Positions 5,240-12,297 of a stretch of DNA of 15,621 nucleotides are shown piece by piece (the stretch's first letter is position 1; each line of letters starts with the position of its first letter). A program made the translations under genes and the position numbers. Location: the NCBI GenBank assembly GCA_040510575.1, contig JBEVIU010000057.1:1-15621 (forward strand), in the 5' to 3' direction. The DNA comes from DASUMF01 sp040510575. Lineage in GTDB: Bacteria; Actinomycetota; Acidimicrobiia; IMCC26256; DASPTH01. A model generated the notes under the pieces. That model did not search any database. It was given only the letters and a program-made list of their open reading frames with translations, and was not told where the DNA came from.

Positions 5240-8032
5240 CTAGCCGCTGGTCGGTCCGGTCTCGTAGAAGACGCGCTCGACGACGCGGCGCGCGCGTCGG
5301 GTGAGGCGCCGGTAGTTGTCGCGCAACGTCGACTGCGGGTCATGCACGTAGCCGAGCAGTCGGCCGACGCGTTCGATCTCTGCGCCATCGGTCGGAAGCG
5401 CTTCCGACGGGCGACCGGTGTGCAGGTAGAGGGCGTTGCGAGCCCGCTCGCAGAACCGGTACGACGCCTCGAGCGCGTCGGCGTCTTCGGGTGTGAGGAG
5501 GTCGCCGTTGCGAAGGCGTGAGAGTGCGTCGATGGTGCCGGGCACGCGGAGCTCGGGACGATCGCCACCGTGCTCGAGCTGCAGCAGCTGCACGCAGAAC
5601 TCGATGTCGGAGAGTGATCCTCTTCCCAACTTGAGGTGGAACTGCGGGTCTTCTCCCGGCGGCACACGTTCGCGTTCGATCCGCGCCTTCGTACGCCTGA
5701 TTTCGCGTGCATCGTCGCCGCTGAACGGCGCGTCGTACACGACGCGCTCGACGAGCTCGGCGAATCGCTCGCCGACGTCGGGGTCGCCGGCCACGAACCG
5801 TGCCTTCACGAGCGCTTGACGTTCCCAGGTGAGGCTCCACCGGTCGTAGTAGCGCGCGTAGCCGCCCAGTGATCGCGCCAGTGGGCCTTGTGTCCCCTCG
5901 GGACGCAACCGCGCGTCGATGGGGAACGTCTGGCCTTCGGGCGTGATCTCGCCGATCTCGGCGAGGAGCGTGGTCGCGACGCGTTCGGCGGCATCGAAGT
6001 CGGCCGCATGCTCGCCGTCGTAGACGAAGAGGACGTCGACGTCGGACGCGTACGAGAGCTCGGCACCGCCCAGACGCCCGAGGCCGATGATGGCGAACGG
6101 CACCGACGGCTCGAGCGACCAGAGTGCCGCTTCGAGGGTCGCGTCGGCGAGCGCGGTCAGTTCGCGCTCTGTGGTCTCGAGCGGCGCGAGGCCGAGCAGG
6201 TCGCGGCTCGCGATGCGGAGCAACTCGCGTCGTTTGAACCGGCGCAGACCCTCGCGTCGTTCGATCGGTTCCCGACGCCATCCGAGCGTCTCCATCGCGT
6301 CGTGCACGAGCGACTCGTGGGTGGTCTCGCGCGCGAGCGCCTCGTCGTCGCCGAGCTCCTCGATGAATTCGGGGTGACGCCGCAGCGCGTCGCCCACGAC
6401 CCGGCTCGACCCGAGGAGCGTGCACGCGCGCTGTGCGGCGCCGGGTGCGTCACGGAGCGTCGTCGCCAACGATGAGGACCGCGCCGGGCCTTCGGCCAGC
6501 CGGCGCAGCTGGAGCAACCCGAGGTCAGGATCGGGGGTGGCCGACAGCCACTCCAGCACCAGCGGCAGGATCTGCTGCATCAACTTGGAGCGGCGGGTGA
6601 GCCCATCTGCGAGCTCGCGCACGGCCGCGCGCGTGCGGTCCATGTCGGTGAAGCCGAAGGCGGCGAGTCGTTCCTGCGCGGCCTCGGGTGAGAGCTGCCC
6701 GGCACCGGCGAGCGCGTCGAGCAACGGCGCGAAGAAGAGCCGCTTGTGGATCGAGCGCACGGTCAGCTGGTGGGCGCGGTGCTCCGCCTCGAACGCTTCG
6801 AGTGCGCCGCGCTCGCGATCGCCGCGGTAACCGAGGACGCGAGCGAGACGTGTCCGCGCGCCTTCGTCGGTGGGGATGGTGTGGGTCTGCTGCTCGTCGT
6901 AGAGCTGGAGACGATGCTCGACCGTCCGGAGGAACCGGTATGCGCGGTCGAGGTGGTCGGCGTCGGCGGCGGTCACGTAGTCGCCGGCGGTGAGCTCCCG
7001 GAGCGCGGTGAGCGTGGTGGCGCTGCGCACCGACGGGTCGTGGCGGCCGTGCACGAGCTGGAGGAGCTGCACCGCGAACTCGATGTCGCGGATCCCGCCG
7101 CGCCCCCGCTTGAGCTCGCGGTCGGTGAGCCCCTTCCGATCCGTGATGGCTTCGGCGCGCTCCTTCATGGTCCGGATCTCGCGCACGGCGTCGGGATCGA
7201 GCGACGCGGGCCACACGTACGGTCGAGTCATCGCCTCGAATTGCTCGCCCAGTGCGTGGCTGCCCGCGGCGCTGCGCGCCTTCAGTAATGCCTGGAACTC
7301 CCAGGTGCGACCCCACCGCTCGTAGTAGGCCCGATAGCTCTCGAGGGTGCGGGTGAGCGGACCGGATCGGCCCTCGGGCCGGAGGTTGGCGTCGGTGCGG
7401 AACACGATGCCGTCGGCCGATGTGGCGCTCATCATCGCGAGCACTTCGCGCGCGGCGCGCTCTGCCTCCTCGGTGTTGCCTACGTGCACGAACAACACGT
7501 CGACGTCGCTCGAGTAGTTGAGCTCACGCCCGCCGAGCTTGCCCATCCCGATGATCGCGACCTCGGCATCGGCCGAGGTGCGCCGCAACGCGGCGTCGAG
7601 GGCAACGGACGCCAGCGCAGCGAGCTCGCGACCGACGGCGGGCATGTCGGCCACCCCGAGCAGATCGCGCGCAGCGATGCGCACCATCTCGCTGCGCTTC
7701 CAACGGCGCAAGGCCTGGTCGTCATCGGCTTCGTGGGAGCGCCAGGTCGCCACGTAGTCGGCCTCGTTGCGCTCGACGCGGAAGCTGCTCGCGTCGCGCA
7801 GCGGGTCGAGCAGGCGGGGATCGGCCAGGAACGCCGACGACAACGACCGCGACGCGCACGCCAGCGCGACCACGCTGCCCCGGAGCAACGCGTTCGACGC
7901 GAGCTCGTCGGCCATCACGGGATGTGCTTCGAGCAGCCGTTCGACGACGGTCGCCGCGGTGCGGGGGTCGGCCGATCGCTCGATCGCGATCGACAGGTCG
8001 GGCGCGACGAGGCGCTCGCCGGCGCGGGGCAT
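5240..8032 (-). CDS. glnE: Bifunctional glutamine synthetase adenylyltransferase/adenylyl-removing enzyme
   Basis: A 930-aa protein with the duplicated architecture of GlnE. The N-terminal (deadenylylating) nucleotidyltransferase domain has IGMGKLGGRELNYSSDVDVLF (about 161-181, metal Asp D176/D178). The C-terminal (adenylylating) domain has IGLGRLGGAELSYASDVDVLF (about 649-669, D664/D666). Each is followed by a helical domain with GRGGIRDIEF (310-319) or GRGSLSDIEF (803-812), and both halves have LRPEG. The two active sites look complete. It attaches or removes AMP on Tyr404 of the GSI-beta enzyme encoded at 2897-4327 to set its activity. The start is ATG 8032; the frame has no upstream alternative before nadE. 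No convincing Shine-Dalgarno sequence or promoter is visible for it. It is convergent with the vapBC-linked membrane gene and divergent from nadE. Confidence 0.96.
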   Translation of the reverse strand: MPRAGERLVAPDLSIAIERSADPRTAATVVERLLEAHPVMADELASNALLRGSVVALACASRSLSSAFLADPRLLDPLRDASSFRVERNEADYVATWRSHEADDDQALRRWKRSEMVRIAARDLLGVADMPAVGRELAALASVALDAALRRTSADAEVAIIGMGKLGGRELNYSSDVDVLFVHVGNTEEAERAAREVLAMMSATSADGIVFRTDANLRPEGRSGPLTRTLESYRAYYERWGRTWEFQALLKARSAAGSHALGEQFEAMTRPYVWPASLDPDAVREIRTMKERAEAITDRKGLTDRELKRGRGGIRDIEFAVQLLQLVHGRHDPSVRSATTLTALRELTAGDYVTAADADHLDRAYRFLRTVEHRLQLYDEQQTHTIPTDEGARTRLARVLGYRGDRERGALEAFEAEHRAHQLTVRSIHKRLFFAPLLDALAGAGQLSPEAAQERLAAFGFTDMDRTRAAVRELADGLTRRSKLMQQILPLVLEWLSATPDPDLGLLQLRRLAEGPARSSSLATTLRDAPGAAQRACTLLGSSRVVGDALRRHPEFIEELGDDEALARETTHESLVHDAMETLGWRREPIERREGLRRFKRRELLRIASRDLLGLAPLETTERELTALADATLEAALWSLEPSVPFAIIGLGRLGGAELSYASDVDVLFVYDGEHAADFDAAERVATTLLAEIGEITPEGQTFPIDARLRPEGTQGPLARSLGGYARYYDRWSLTWERQALVKARFVAGDPDVGERFAELVERVVYDAPFSGDDAREIRRTKARIERERVPPGEDPQFHLKLGRGSLSDIEFCVQLLQLEHGGDRPELRVPGTIDALSRLRNGDLLTPEDADALEASYRFCERARNALYLHTGRPSEALPTDGAEIERVGRLLGYVHDPQSTLRDNYRRLTRRARRVVERVFYETGPTSG

Positions 8033-8047
8033 GCTCGCAGTGTCGCG

Positions 8048-8053
8048 TATCCT
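8048..8053 (+). promoter_or_regulatory. Candidate -10 element for leaderless nadE mRNA
   Basis: TATCCT lies 6 nt before the nadE ATG (8060), so transcription would begin at or next to the start codon. There is no Shine-Dalgarno sequence and no clear -35. It sits within the 27-bp gap separating the glnE and nadE start codons. Confidence 0.4.
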
Positions 8054-8059
8054 GACTGC

Positions 8060-9769
8060 ATGCCCCGGCTCCGTGTCGCGGCCGCCCAGCTCGACCTCGT
8101 GGTCGGCGACCTCGACGGCAACGCGGCCCGCATCCTCGACGCCTACGACCGCGCCGGCGCGGCCGGATGCGATCTCGTCGCGTTCCCGGAGCTCGCGCTC
8201 ACCGGGTACCCCCCCGAAGACCTGCTCCTGCGGCCCTCGTTCGTGGCCCGCGCCGGTGAGATGCTCGAGAAGATCGCCGCCCGCACCGGGCGAGCAGCGG
8301 CCGTGGTCGGGTTCCCGGAAGCCGCTCGCGACCTCTTCAACTCAGCTGCGGTGTGTGCGAACGGCGCCGTCGCAGGGATCTACCGCAAGCACCTGCTCCC
8401 CAACTATGCGGTGTTCGACGAGCAGCGCTACTTCTCGCCGTCGACGGTCGACGGCCCGCTGTTCGTCATCGCCGGGGTGCGCGTCGCCGTCACGATCTGC
8501 GAAGACGCGTGGAGCCCGACCGGGCCGATCCTCACGCAGGCCGCCGGCGGCGCCGAGCTGGTGGTGAACCTGAACGCGTCGCCCTACTACGCGGGCCGCT
8601 TGCGCGAGCGCGAGACCATGCTCGCGACCCGCGCGGCCGACGCGTCGGTGCCGGTGGTGTACGCCAACCTCGTCGGCGGCCAGGACGAGCTCGTGTTCGA
8701 CGGCGCGTCGATGGTGTTCGACGAAGGCGGCCACCTCGTCGCCCGGGCCAAGCAGTTCGCGGAGGATCTGCTCGTGGTCGACCTCGACGTGCGCCCGGCG
8801 TTCCGCCGCCGCCTCCTCGATCCCCGAGGACGAATTCGCTCGGCCCGACTCGACGAGGTGGTCGTGAGCGACGCGCGGATCAGCGAGCCGCCCTCCGCGT
8901 CGAGGATCGAACCGTTGCTCGATCCGGTCCACGAGGTCTACGAGGCATTGGTGCTGGGCACGCGCGACTACGTGCGCAAGAACGGCGTCGACGACGTGTT
9001 CGTCGCCGTCTCCGGCGGGATCGACTCCTCGCTGGTCGCCACGATCGCGGCCGATGCGCTCGGTCCCGAGCACGTCACTGGTGTGCTCATGCCATCGCGA
9101 TATTCGAGCGAGGGCAGCGTCACCGATGCGCTGGAGCTGGCCGAGAACGTCGGCATCGCCACGATGACGGTTCCGATCGAGCCTGCGCACGCCGCGTTCC
9201 TCGAGATGCTCGAAGGTCCGTTCGGCGCCGAGCCCGGACTGGCGGGGGAGAACCTCCAGGCGCGCATCCGCGGCACGATCCTGATGGCGCTGAGCAACAA
9301 GCTCGGCGGTCTCGTGCTCACCGCGGGCAACAAGAGCGAGATGGCCACCGGCTACGCCACCCTCTACGGCGCCGACATGACCGGCGCCTTCGCGGTCATC
9401 AAGGACGTGCCGAAGATGCTCGTGTACGCGCTTGCGCGCGACCGCAACGACCGGGAAGGGCGCGCGCTCATTCCCGAGGTCGTGATCGAGAAGGCGCCGA
9501 GCGCCGAGCTGCGACCCGATCAGAAGGACTCCGACTCGTTGCCGGAGTATGCCGAGCTCGACCCCATCATCGAGGGCTATGTGGAAGGCGACCTCTCGAT
9601 CGCGGAGCTCGAGGCGGCCGGCTACGACGGTGACACCGTGCGACGGATCGCGCGTCTCGTCGACCGCAACGAGTACAAGCGGCGACAAGCGCCGCCCGGT
9701 GTGCGCGTGTCGCCCAAGGCGTTCGGCAAGGATCGCCGTCTCCCGATCACCAACCGCTGGCCCGGCTGA
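8060..9769 (+). CDS. nadE: Glutamine-dependent NAD+ synthetase
   Basis: A 569-aa two-domain enzyme that converts deamido-NAD+ to NAD+ using ATP and ammonia released from glutamine, the last step of NAD synthesis. The N-terminal nitrilase-type glutaminase (about 1-265) has the full triad: E44 (AFPELALTGY), K110 (IYRKHLLPNY) and C147 (VAVTICEDAW). The C-terminal synthetase has the PP-loop SGGIDSS (318-324), ENLQARIRG (397-405), TAGNKSEMATGY (421-432) and GAFAVIKDVPK (442-452). The length is near that of the shorter bacterial glutamine-dependent forms; mycobacterial NadE is longer. ATG 8060 is chosen because the conserved RLRVAAAQLD strand follows at once; the open frame upstream is antisense to glnE. 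It probably shares a transcript with the 137-aa gene 17 bp downstream. Confidence 0.96.
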   Translation: MPRLRVAAAQLDLVVGDLDGNAARILDAYDRAGAAGCDLVAFPELALTGYPPEDLLLRPSFVARAGEMLEKIAARTGRAAAVVGFPEAARDLFNSAAVCANGAVAGIYRKHLLPNYAVFDEQRYFSPSTVDGPLFVIAGVRVAVTICEDAWSPTGPILTQAAGGAELVVNLNASPYYAGRLRERETMLATRAADASVPVVYANLVGGQDELVFDGASMVFDEGGHLVARAKQFAEDLLVVDLDVRPAFRRRLLDPRGRIRSARLDEVVVSDARISEPPSASRIEPLLDPVHEVYEALVLGTRDYVRKNGVDDVFVAVSGGIDSSLVATIAADALGPEHVTGVLMPSRYSSEGSVTDALELAENVGIATMTVPIEPAHAAFLEMLEGPFGAEPGLAGENLQARIRGTILMALSNKLGGLVLTAGNKSEMATGYATLYGADMTGAFAVIKDVPKMLVYALARDRNDREGRALIPEVVIEKAPSAELRPDQKDSDSLPEYAELDPIIEGYVEGDLSIAELEAAGYDGDTVRRIARLVDRNEYKRRQAPPGVRVSPKAFGKDRRLPITNRWPG

Positions 9770-9786
9770 CGGTTCACCGCGTCGAA

Positions 9787-10200
9787 GTGTCCGTGGCTGC
9801 CGTGCGCCCTCAGGTCGGGATCGTCGAGTGGGCGCGTCGTGCTCGAAGCGCGGAGCTCACCAGTCGAGCCATCGCCGACGCGCTCGGTCAGGCCGCGATG
9901 GCTGCCGACGACCCCACCGCGCGCGTCGCACTCCTCGACCGCGCTCGACGCCATGGCTGGTGCGCGGAGCAGTGGGCGGCGGTGGTGCCGGTGCTCCACG
10001 ACGTCGATCTCAGCGCCGTCACCACGATCGACGACCCTGCGCTCCGAGCGCCGTTCGACGCCCCGGGCCTCGCGAACGATGCCGACGTGTCGGCGATCTG
10101 GGAGGGGTGGGCGAACGAAGCCGGCTCGGTGGCGGATGCGCCTTTTGTGTTCGTCATCGAACGTACGCTCCGGGAGCTCCGTCCCGACGGGTCCCGCTGA
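9787..10200 (+). CDS. Unrecognised 137-aa protein
   Basis: I do not recognise this family. The frame starts at GTG 9787 (a second GTG follows at 9793), 17 bp after the nadE stop, and ends at TGA 10200. Codon third positions are G/C-rich like the neighbours, which supports coding. The N-terminal half is Ala/Arg-rich and helical (about 8-60, for example VEWARRARSAELTSRAIADAL). The second half is acidic with a predicted strand near FVFVIERTLREL. There are no membrane segments, signal peptide or Cys-rich motif; it has one Cys. The spacing suggests transcription with nadE. No good Shine-Dalgarno sequence is seen, so the exact start is uncertain. Confidence 0.6.
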   Translation: MSVAAVRPQVGIVEWARRARSAELTSRAIADALGQAAMAADDPTARVALLDRARRHGWCAEQWAAVVPVLHDVDLSAVTTIDDPALRAPFDAPGLANDADVSAIWEGWANEAGSVADAPFVFVIERTLRELRPDGSR

Positions 10201-10377
10201 CCTGGCCAGACGCAGAAGATGGTGGCGTGGTTGGCCTCTTGACGCGGCCGGTATCGTTACGGAGCGAGCGGCCCGGTGACCACCTTCTCCACCTGAGCTT
10301 CACCCGAGCTGTTCTCCGCGAAGACAGAGGCGAGCCGGACCGGACCGTGGTCCCGCTCTCGACGAGAAGGGCTCCGC
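10201..10377 (+). promoter_or_regulatory. Upstream region of the sigma factor gene
   Basis: This 177-bp gap precedes the sigma gene. TATCGT (10252-10257) is a reasonable -10, with TTGGCC (10231-10236) as a weak -35 at a short 15-bp spacing. A better-looking TTGACG (10239-10244) has no -10 at a usable distance. AGAAGG (10365-10370) is the Shine-Dalgarno sequence 7 nt before the GTG start. No other structure stands out. Confidence 0.3.
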
Positions 10378-11316
10378 GTGGCGAAGGAGCGTGTCGATCG
10401 CGACGAGGAAGATCTCGTTCGGCTCTACCTCACTGACATCGGTCAGTATCCGCTCCTCACGAAGGACGACGAGGTCCGTCTCGCTCAGCAGATCGAGTTC
10501 GGCAACGCTGCACGCGAGGAGCTGCTCGAAGGCTCGAAGTCCCTCACTCCCACCAAGAAGCGTGAGTTGCGCCGCACCGCGCGCCAGGGCGACGAAGCCC
10601 AGCGCACGTTCGTGCAGTCGAACCTCCGTCTCGTGGTGTCGATCGCGAAGAAGTACCAGGCATCAGGCCTGCCGCTCCTCGACCTGATCCAGGAGGGCAA
10701 CCTCGGCCTCATGCACGCGGTCGAGAAGTTCGACTGGCGCAAGGGGTTCAAGTTCTCCACCTACGCCACGTGGTGGATCCGCCAGGCCATCACCCGCGGC
10801 ATCGCCAACACCGGGCGCACCATCCGTCTCCCCGTGCACGCCGGCGACACGCTCGCCCGTCTGCAGAAGGCCCGCTCGCGCCTGGAGCTGAAGCTCGGGC
10901 GCGCGGCCACGCTCTCCGAGCTCTCGATCGAGGTCGAGATGCCCGAAGACAAGGTCACGGAGGCGCTCCGATTCGCCGCCGAGCCGTTGTCTCTCTCCGA
11001 GCCGCTGCGCGAAGACGGCGACGCCGAGCTCGGCGACATCGTCGAGGACCGCTCGGCCGAGTCGCCGTTCGAACGCGCGGCCACCGCGTTGTTGCCCGAG
11101 GAGATCGAGAAGCTCCTCGCGCCGCTCGACGAGCGCGAACGCCAGATCCTGGCGCTTCGGTTCGGGCTCGACCGGGGGGAGCCGCGGACGCTCGAAGAGG
11201 TGGGGGAGCATTTCAACCTCACCCGCGAACGGATTCGCCAGATCGAAGCGCGCGCGATGAGCAAGCTGCGCCATCCGTCGGCGGACACTGGCGCGCGGGA
11301 CCTGCTCGCGGTCTGA
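10378..11316 (+). CDS. Sigma-70 factor, group 1/2 (RpoD/SigB-like)
   Basis: A 312-aa RNA polymerase sigma subunit with regions 1.2 to 4.2. Region 1.2 is DLVRLYLTDIGQYPLLTKDDEVRLAQ (12-37). Region 2 runs from FVQSNLRLVVSIAKKYQ (78-94) through DLIQEGNLGLMHAVEKFD to FKFSTYATWWIRQAI (124-138), the -10 recognition helix. Region 3 has RTIRLPVH (147-154). Region 4.2 is TLEEVGEHFNLTRERIRQIE (271-290), which reads the -35. Region 1.1 is missing, so it may be a group 2 (SigB/HrdB-paralogue type) factor or a short principal sigma; the sequence alone does not decide. GTG 10378 has AGAAGG 7 nt upstream. It would direct RNA polymerase to TTGACN/TANNNT promoters like those seen in this window. It stands apart from its neighbours, with 177 bp before and 218 bp after. 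Confidence 0.93.
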   Translation: MAKERVDRDEEDLVRLYLTDIGQYPLLTKDDEVRLAQQIEFGNAAREELLEGSKSLTPTKKRELRRTARQGDEAQRTFVQSNLRLVVSIAKKYQASGLPLLDLIQEGNLGLMHAVEKFDWRKGFKFSTYATWWIRQAITRGIANTGRTIRLPVHAGDTLARLQKARSRLELKLGRAATLSELSIEVEMPEDKVTEALRFAAEPLSLSEPLREDGDAELGDIVEDRSAESPFERAATALLPEEIEKLLAPLDERERQILALRFGLDRGEPRTLEEVGEHFNLTRERIRQIEARAMSKLRHPSADTGARDLLAV

Positions 11317-11334
11317 GTCCAGCACGCCGGAGAC

Positions 11335-11360
11335 TGCGCACACTCCTCCTCGCGTGCGCA
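11335..11360 (+). terminator. Weak hairpin after the sigma factor gene
   Basis: TGCGCAC (11335-11341) and GTGCGCA (11354-11360) make a 7-bp stem with a 12-nt pyrimidine-rich loop, 18 nt after the sigma gene stop. There is no T-tract. It is a possible terminator only; the rest of the 218-bp gap is C-rich with minor hairpins such as GCTCCG/CGGAGC and CGTGC/GCACG, and no coding frame I trust. Confidence 0.35.
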
Positions 11361-11499
11361 TCCGCATCGCTTCGCTCGCTCCGCGCAAGGCTTCGTCGGA
11401 GCGCACTCCGCCTCCGGCGTGCTTCCACCCGGTTGGGCGCCCGCCGCCTCCGCGCCTTCACCGTGCGTTCGGCACGTTGTTGGACCCACGTCGTGCCTC

Positions 11500-11528
11500 T
11501 TGGCGTGTCGTCGGCTTCGTCGTAGCGT
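11500..11528 (+). promoter_or_regulatory. Promoter for the VOC gene, leaderless type
   Basis: TTGGCG (11500-11505), a 17-bp spacer and TAGCGT (11523-11528) form a well-spaced sigma-70 promoter. The -10 ends 6 nt before the ATG at 11535, so the transcript should start at the start codon. No Shine-Dalgarno sequence is present, in agreement. Confidence 0.6.
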
Positions 11529-11534
11529 CTTGGC

Positions 11535-11951
11535 ATGAGTACAACGACGCGGGTGCAGCGGATCGGGCCGGTGTTGCGGTATGCGGATGCGGACAAGGCG
11601 ATCGCGTTCTTGGTGGATGCGTTCGGGTTTCGTGAGCATGCGGTGCACCGGATGGAGGATGGGAGCGTCGCCCATGCGGAGCTCGAGTACTTGGGGGAGT
11701 ACATCGGGTTGTCGTCGACGCGGCCTGACGACGTGGACGACATCTTCGACCTCGGGCCCTGCGTGGTGTACGTCGTCGTCGACGACGTCGACGCCCATCA
11801 CGCGAAGGCAGTCGCCGCGGGGGCGGACGTGGTGTACCCGCTGACGGACCAGGACTACGGCTCGCGTGACTACGCGGTGCGCGACGCAGAGGGCTTCGTG
11901 TGGTCGTTCGGCACCTACCGCATGGGCTCCGAACCCGAGACGGCTCAATAG
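11535..11951 (+). CDS. VOC-fold (glyoxalase/bleomycin-resistance-like) protein
   Basis: A 138-aa protein with the paired beta-alpha-beta-beta-beta modules of the vicinal oxygen chelate fold. The first is RIGPVLRYADADKAIAFLVD with GFREHAVHRMEDGSVAHAEL (9-50); the second is CVVYVVVDDVDAHHAKAVAAG with SRDYAVRDAEGFVWSFGTY (76-129). It is closest in style to small PhnB/YdcJ-like glyoxalase-superfamily proteins. The substrate cannot be told: members include isomerases, dioxygenases and drug-binding proteins. Candidate ligands are H47/E49 and E119-region residues, not verified. The start ATG 11535 has a promoter just upstream. Codon choice uses many GGG, TTG, GAT, CGG and CGT codons, unlike the C-ending codons of its neighbours, which may mean acquisition from elsewhere. 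It stands alone between the sigma gene and the tRNA. Confidence 0.85.
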   Translation: MSTTTRVQRIGPVLRYADADKAIAFLVDAFGFREHAVHRMEDGSVAHAELEYLGEYIGLSSTRPDDVDDIFDLGPCVVYVVVDDVDAHHAKAVAAGADVVYPLTDQDYGSRDYAVRDAEGFVWSFGTYRMGSEPETAQ

Positions 11952-12018
11952 GTCGCTGGATCGCGCGTCGAGCGTGAACCGGGCTGCCGTTTGCCCTGGA
12001 TGCGGGCGGCGGTGGCGA

Positions 12019-12112
12019 TGGCGGAGGTGGCAGGAATCGAACCCACCGAACGGGGATCACCCGTCCCACTCGTTTTGAAGACGAGGGGGGCCACCAGACC
12101 CCATTCACCTCC
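12019..12112 (-). tRNA. selC: Selenocysteine tRNA, anticodon TCA
   Basis: Read on the minus strand, G1 is at 12112 and the encoded CCA is at 12021-12019, with discriminator G at 12022: 94 nt in all. The 6-bp D stem GGGGTC/GGCCCC closes a 4-nt loop TGGT, a tRNA-Sec hallmark. The anticodon stem CTCGT/ACGAG holds loop CTTCAAA (TCA at 12078-12076). A long variable arm follows (stem about 7 bp, including ACGGG/CCCGT). The T loop is TTCGATT. The acceptor stem pairs GGAGGTG with CACCTCC (7 bp); an eighth pair would be A-C. With a 5-bp T stem (GTGGG/CCTGC, two wobbles), the acceptor-T branch is 12 bp, not the usual 13 of bacterial tRNA-Sec. TAGACC (12125-12120) is a weak -10 candidate 7 nt before G1. 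It implies Sec insertion at UGA; selA, selB and selD are not in this window. Confidence 0.93.
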
Positions 12113-12163
12113 GCCCGGCGGTCTAGCACGCCGGCTTCACACCACCGCCGTGCGGCGTGCCCG

Positions 12164-12192
12164 TTGTCGGAGCCGCGATCGCGGCCTACGAT
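12164..12192 (+). promoter_or_regulatory. Promoter for the 24-aa membrane microgene
   Basis: TTGTCG (12164-12169), an exact 17-bp spacer and TACGAT (12187-12192) make a good sigma-70 promoter. Transcription would begin near 12199, giving a leader of about 24 nt that contains GAAGGGG (12211-12217) before the ATG at 12223. Confidence 0.6.
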
Positions 12193-12222
12193 GGCGCTTC
12201 GCCGCCGGCCGAAGGGGTTCCG

Positions 12223-12297
12223 ATGAAGAAAATTCTGGTCCTGCTCGTTCTCGTGGCGATCGGTGTCGTCGTGGCCAAGAAGGTCCGCGAAGCCTGA
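12223..12297 (+). CDS. 24-aa single-helix membrane microprotein
   Basis: A 25-codon frame (ATG 12223, TGA 12295-12297) encodes a peptide beginning MKKILVLLVLVAIG and ending AKKVREA. Two lysines, a roughly 14-residue hydrophobic stretch (4-18) and a basic end make a single membrane helix likely. GAAGGGG (12211-12217) is a Shine-Dalgarno sequence 5 nt upstream. A TTGTCG-N17-TACGAT promoter precedes it and a UUCG-capped hairpin follows 24 nt after the stop. Its N-terminus recalls the small actinobacterial DLW-39 family, but it is shorter and lacks the DLW end, so the link is tentative. Its stop abuts the nhaA stop (TGATCA). Function unknown. Confidence 0.65.
   Translation: MKKILVLLVLVAIGVVVAKKVREA

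Noticed and set aside
7484..8059. Upstream extension of the nadE frame
   Set aside because: It is antisense to glnE; the conserved nitrilase start follows ATG 8060 directly.
8342..9688. 448-codon minus-strand frame inside nadE
   Set aside because: It is a shadow of nadE with biased Arg/Val/His composition and no family motif.
10239..10244. TTGACG as the -35 of the sigma gene
   Set aside because: No TANNNT occurs 16-19 bp downstream; the nearest TATCGT is only 7 bp away.
11352..11460. C-rich intergenic stretch with short inverted repeats as a REP element or small RNA
   Set aside because: The hairpins are short and no second copy is seen in the window; composition alone explains them.
10761..11948. 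395-codon minus-strand frame across the sigma and VOC genes
   Set aside because: It overlaps two well-supported plus-strand genes; its Ser/Arg-rich product has no domain.
12019..12112. Serine or leucine tRNA with a long variable arm
   Set aside because: The anticodon loop reads CTTCAAA (TCA), and the 6-bp D stem with a 4-nt loop is specific to tRNA-Sec. TCA would also be opal-suppressing as tRNA-Ser.
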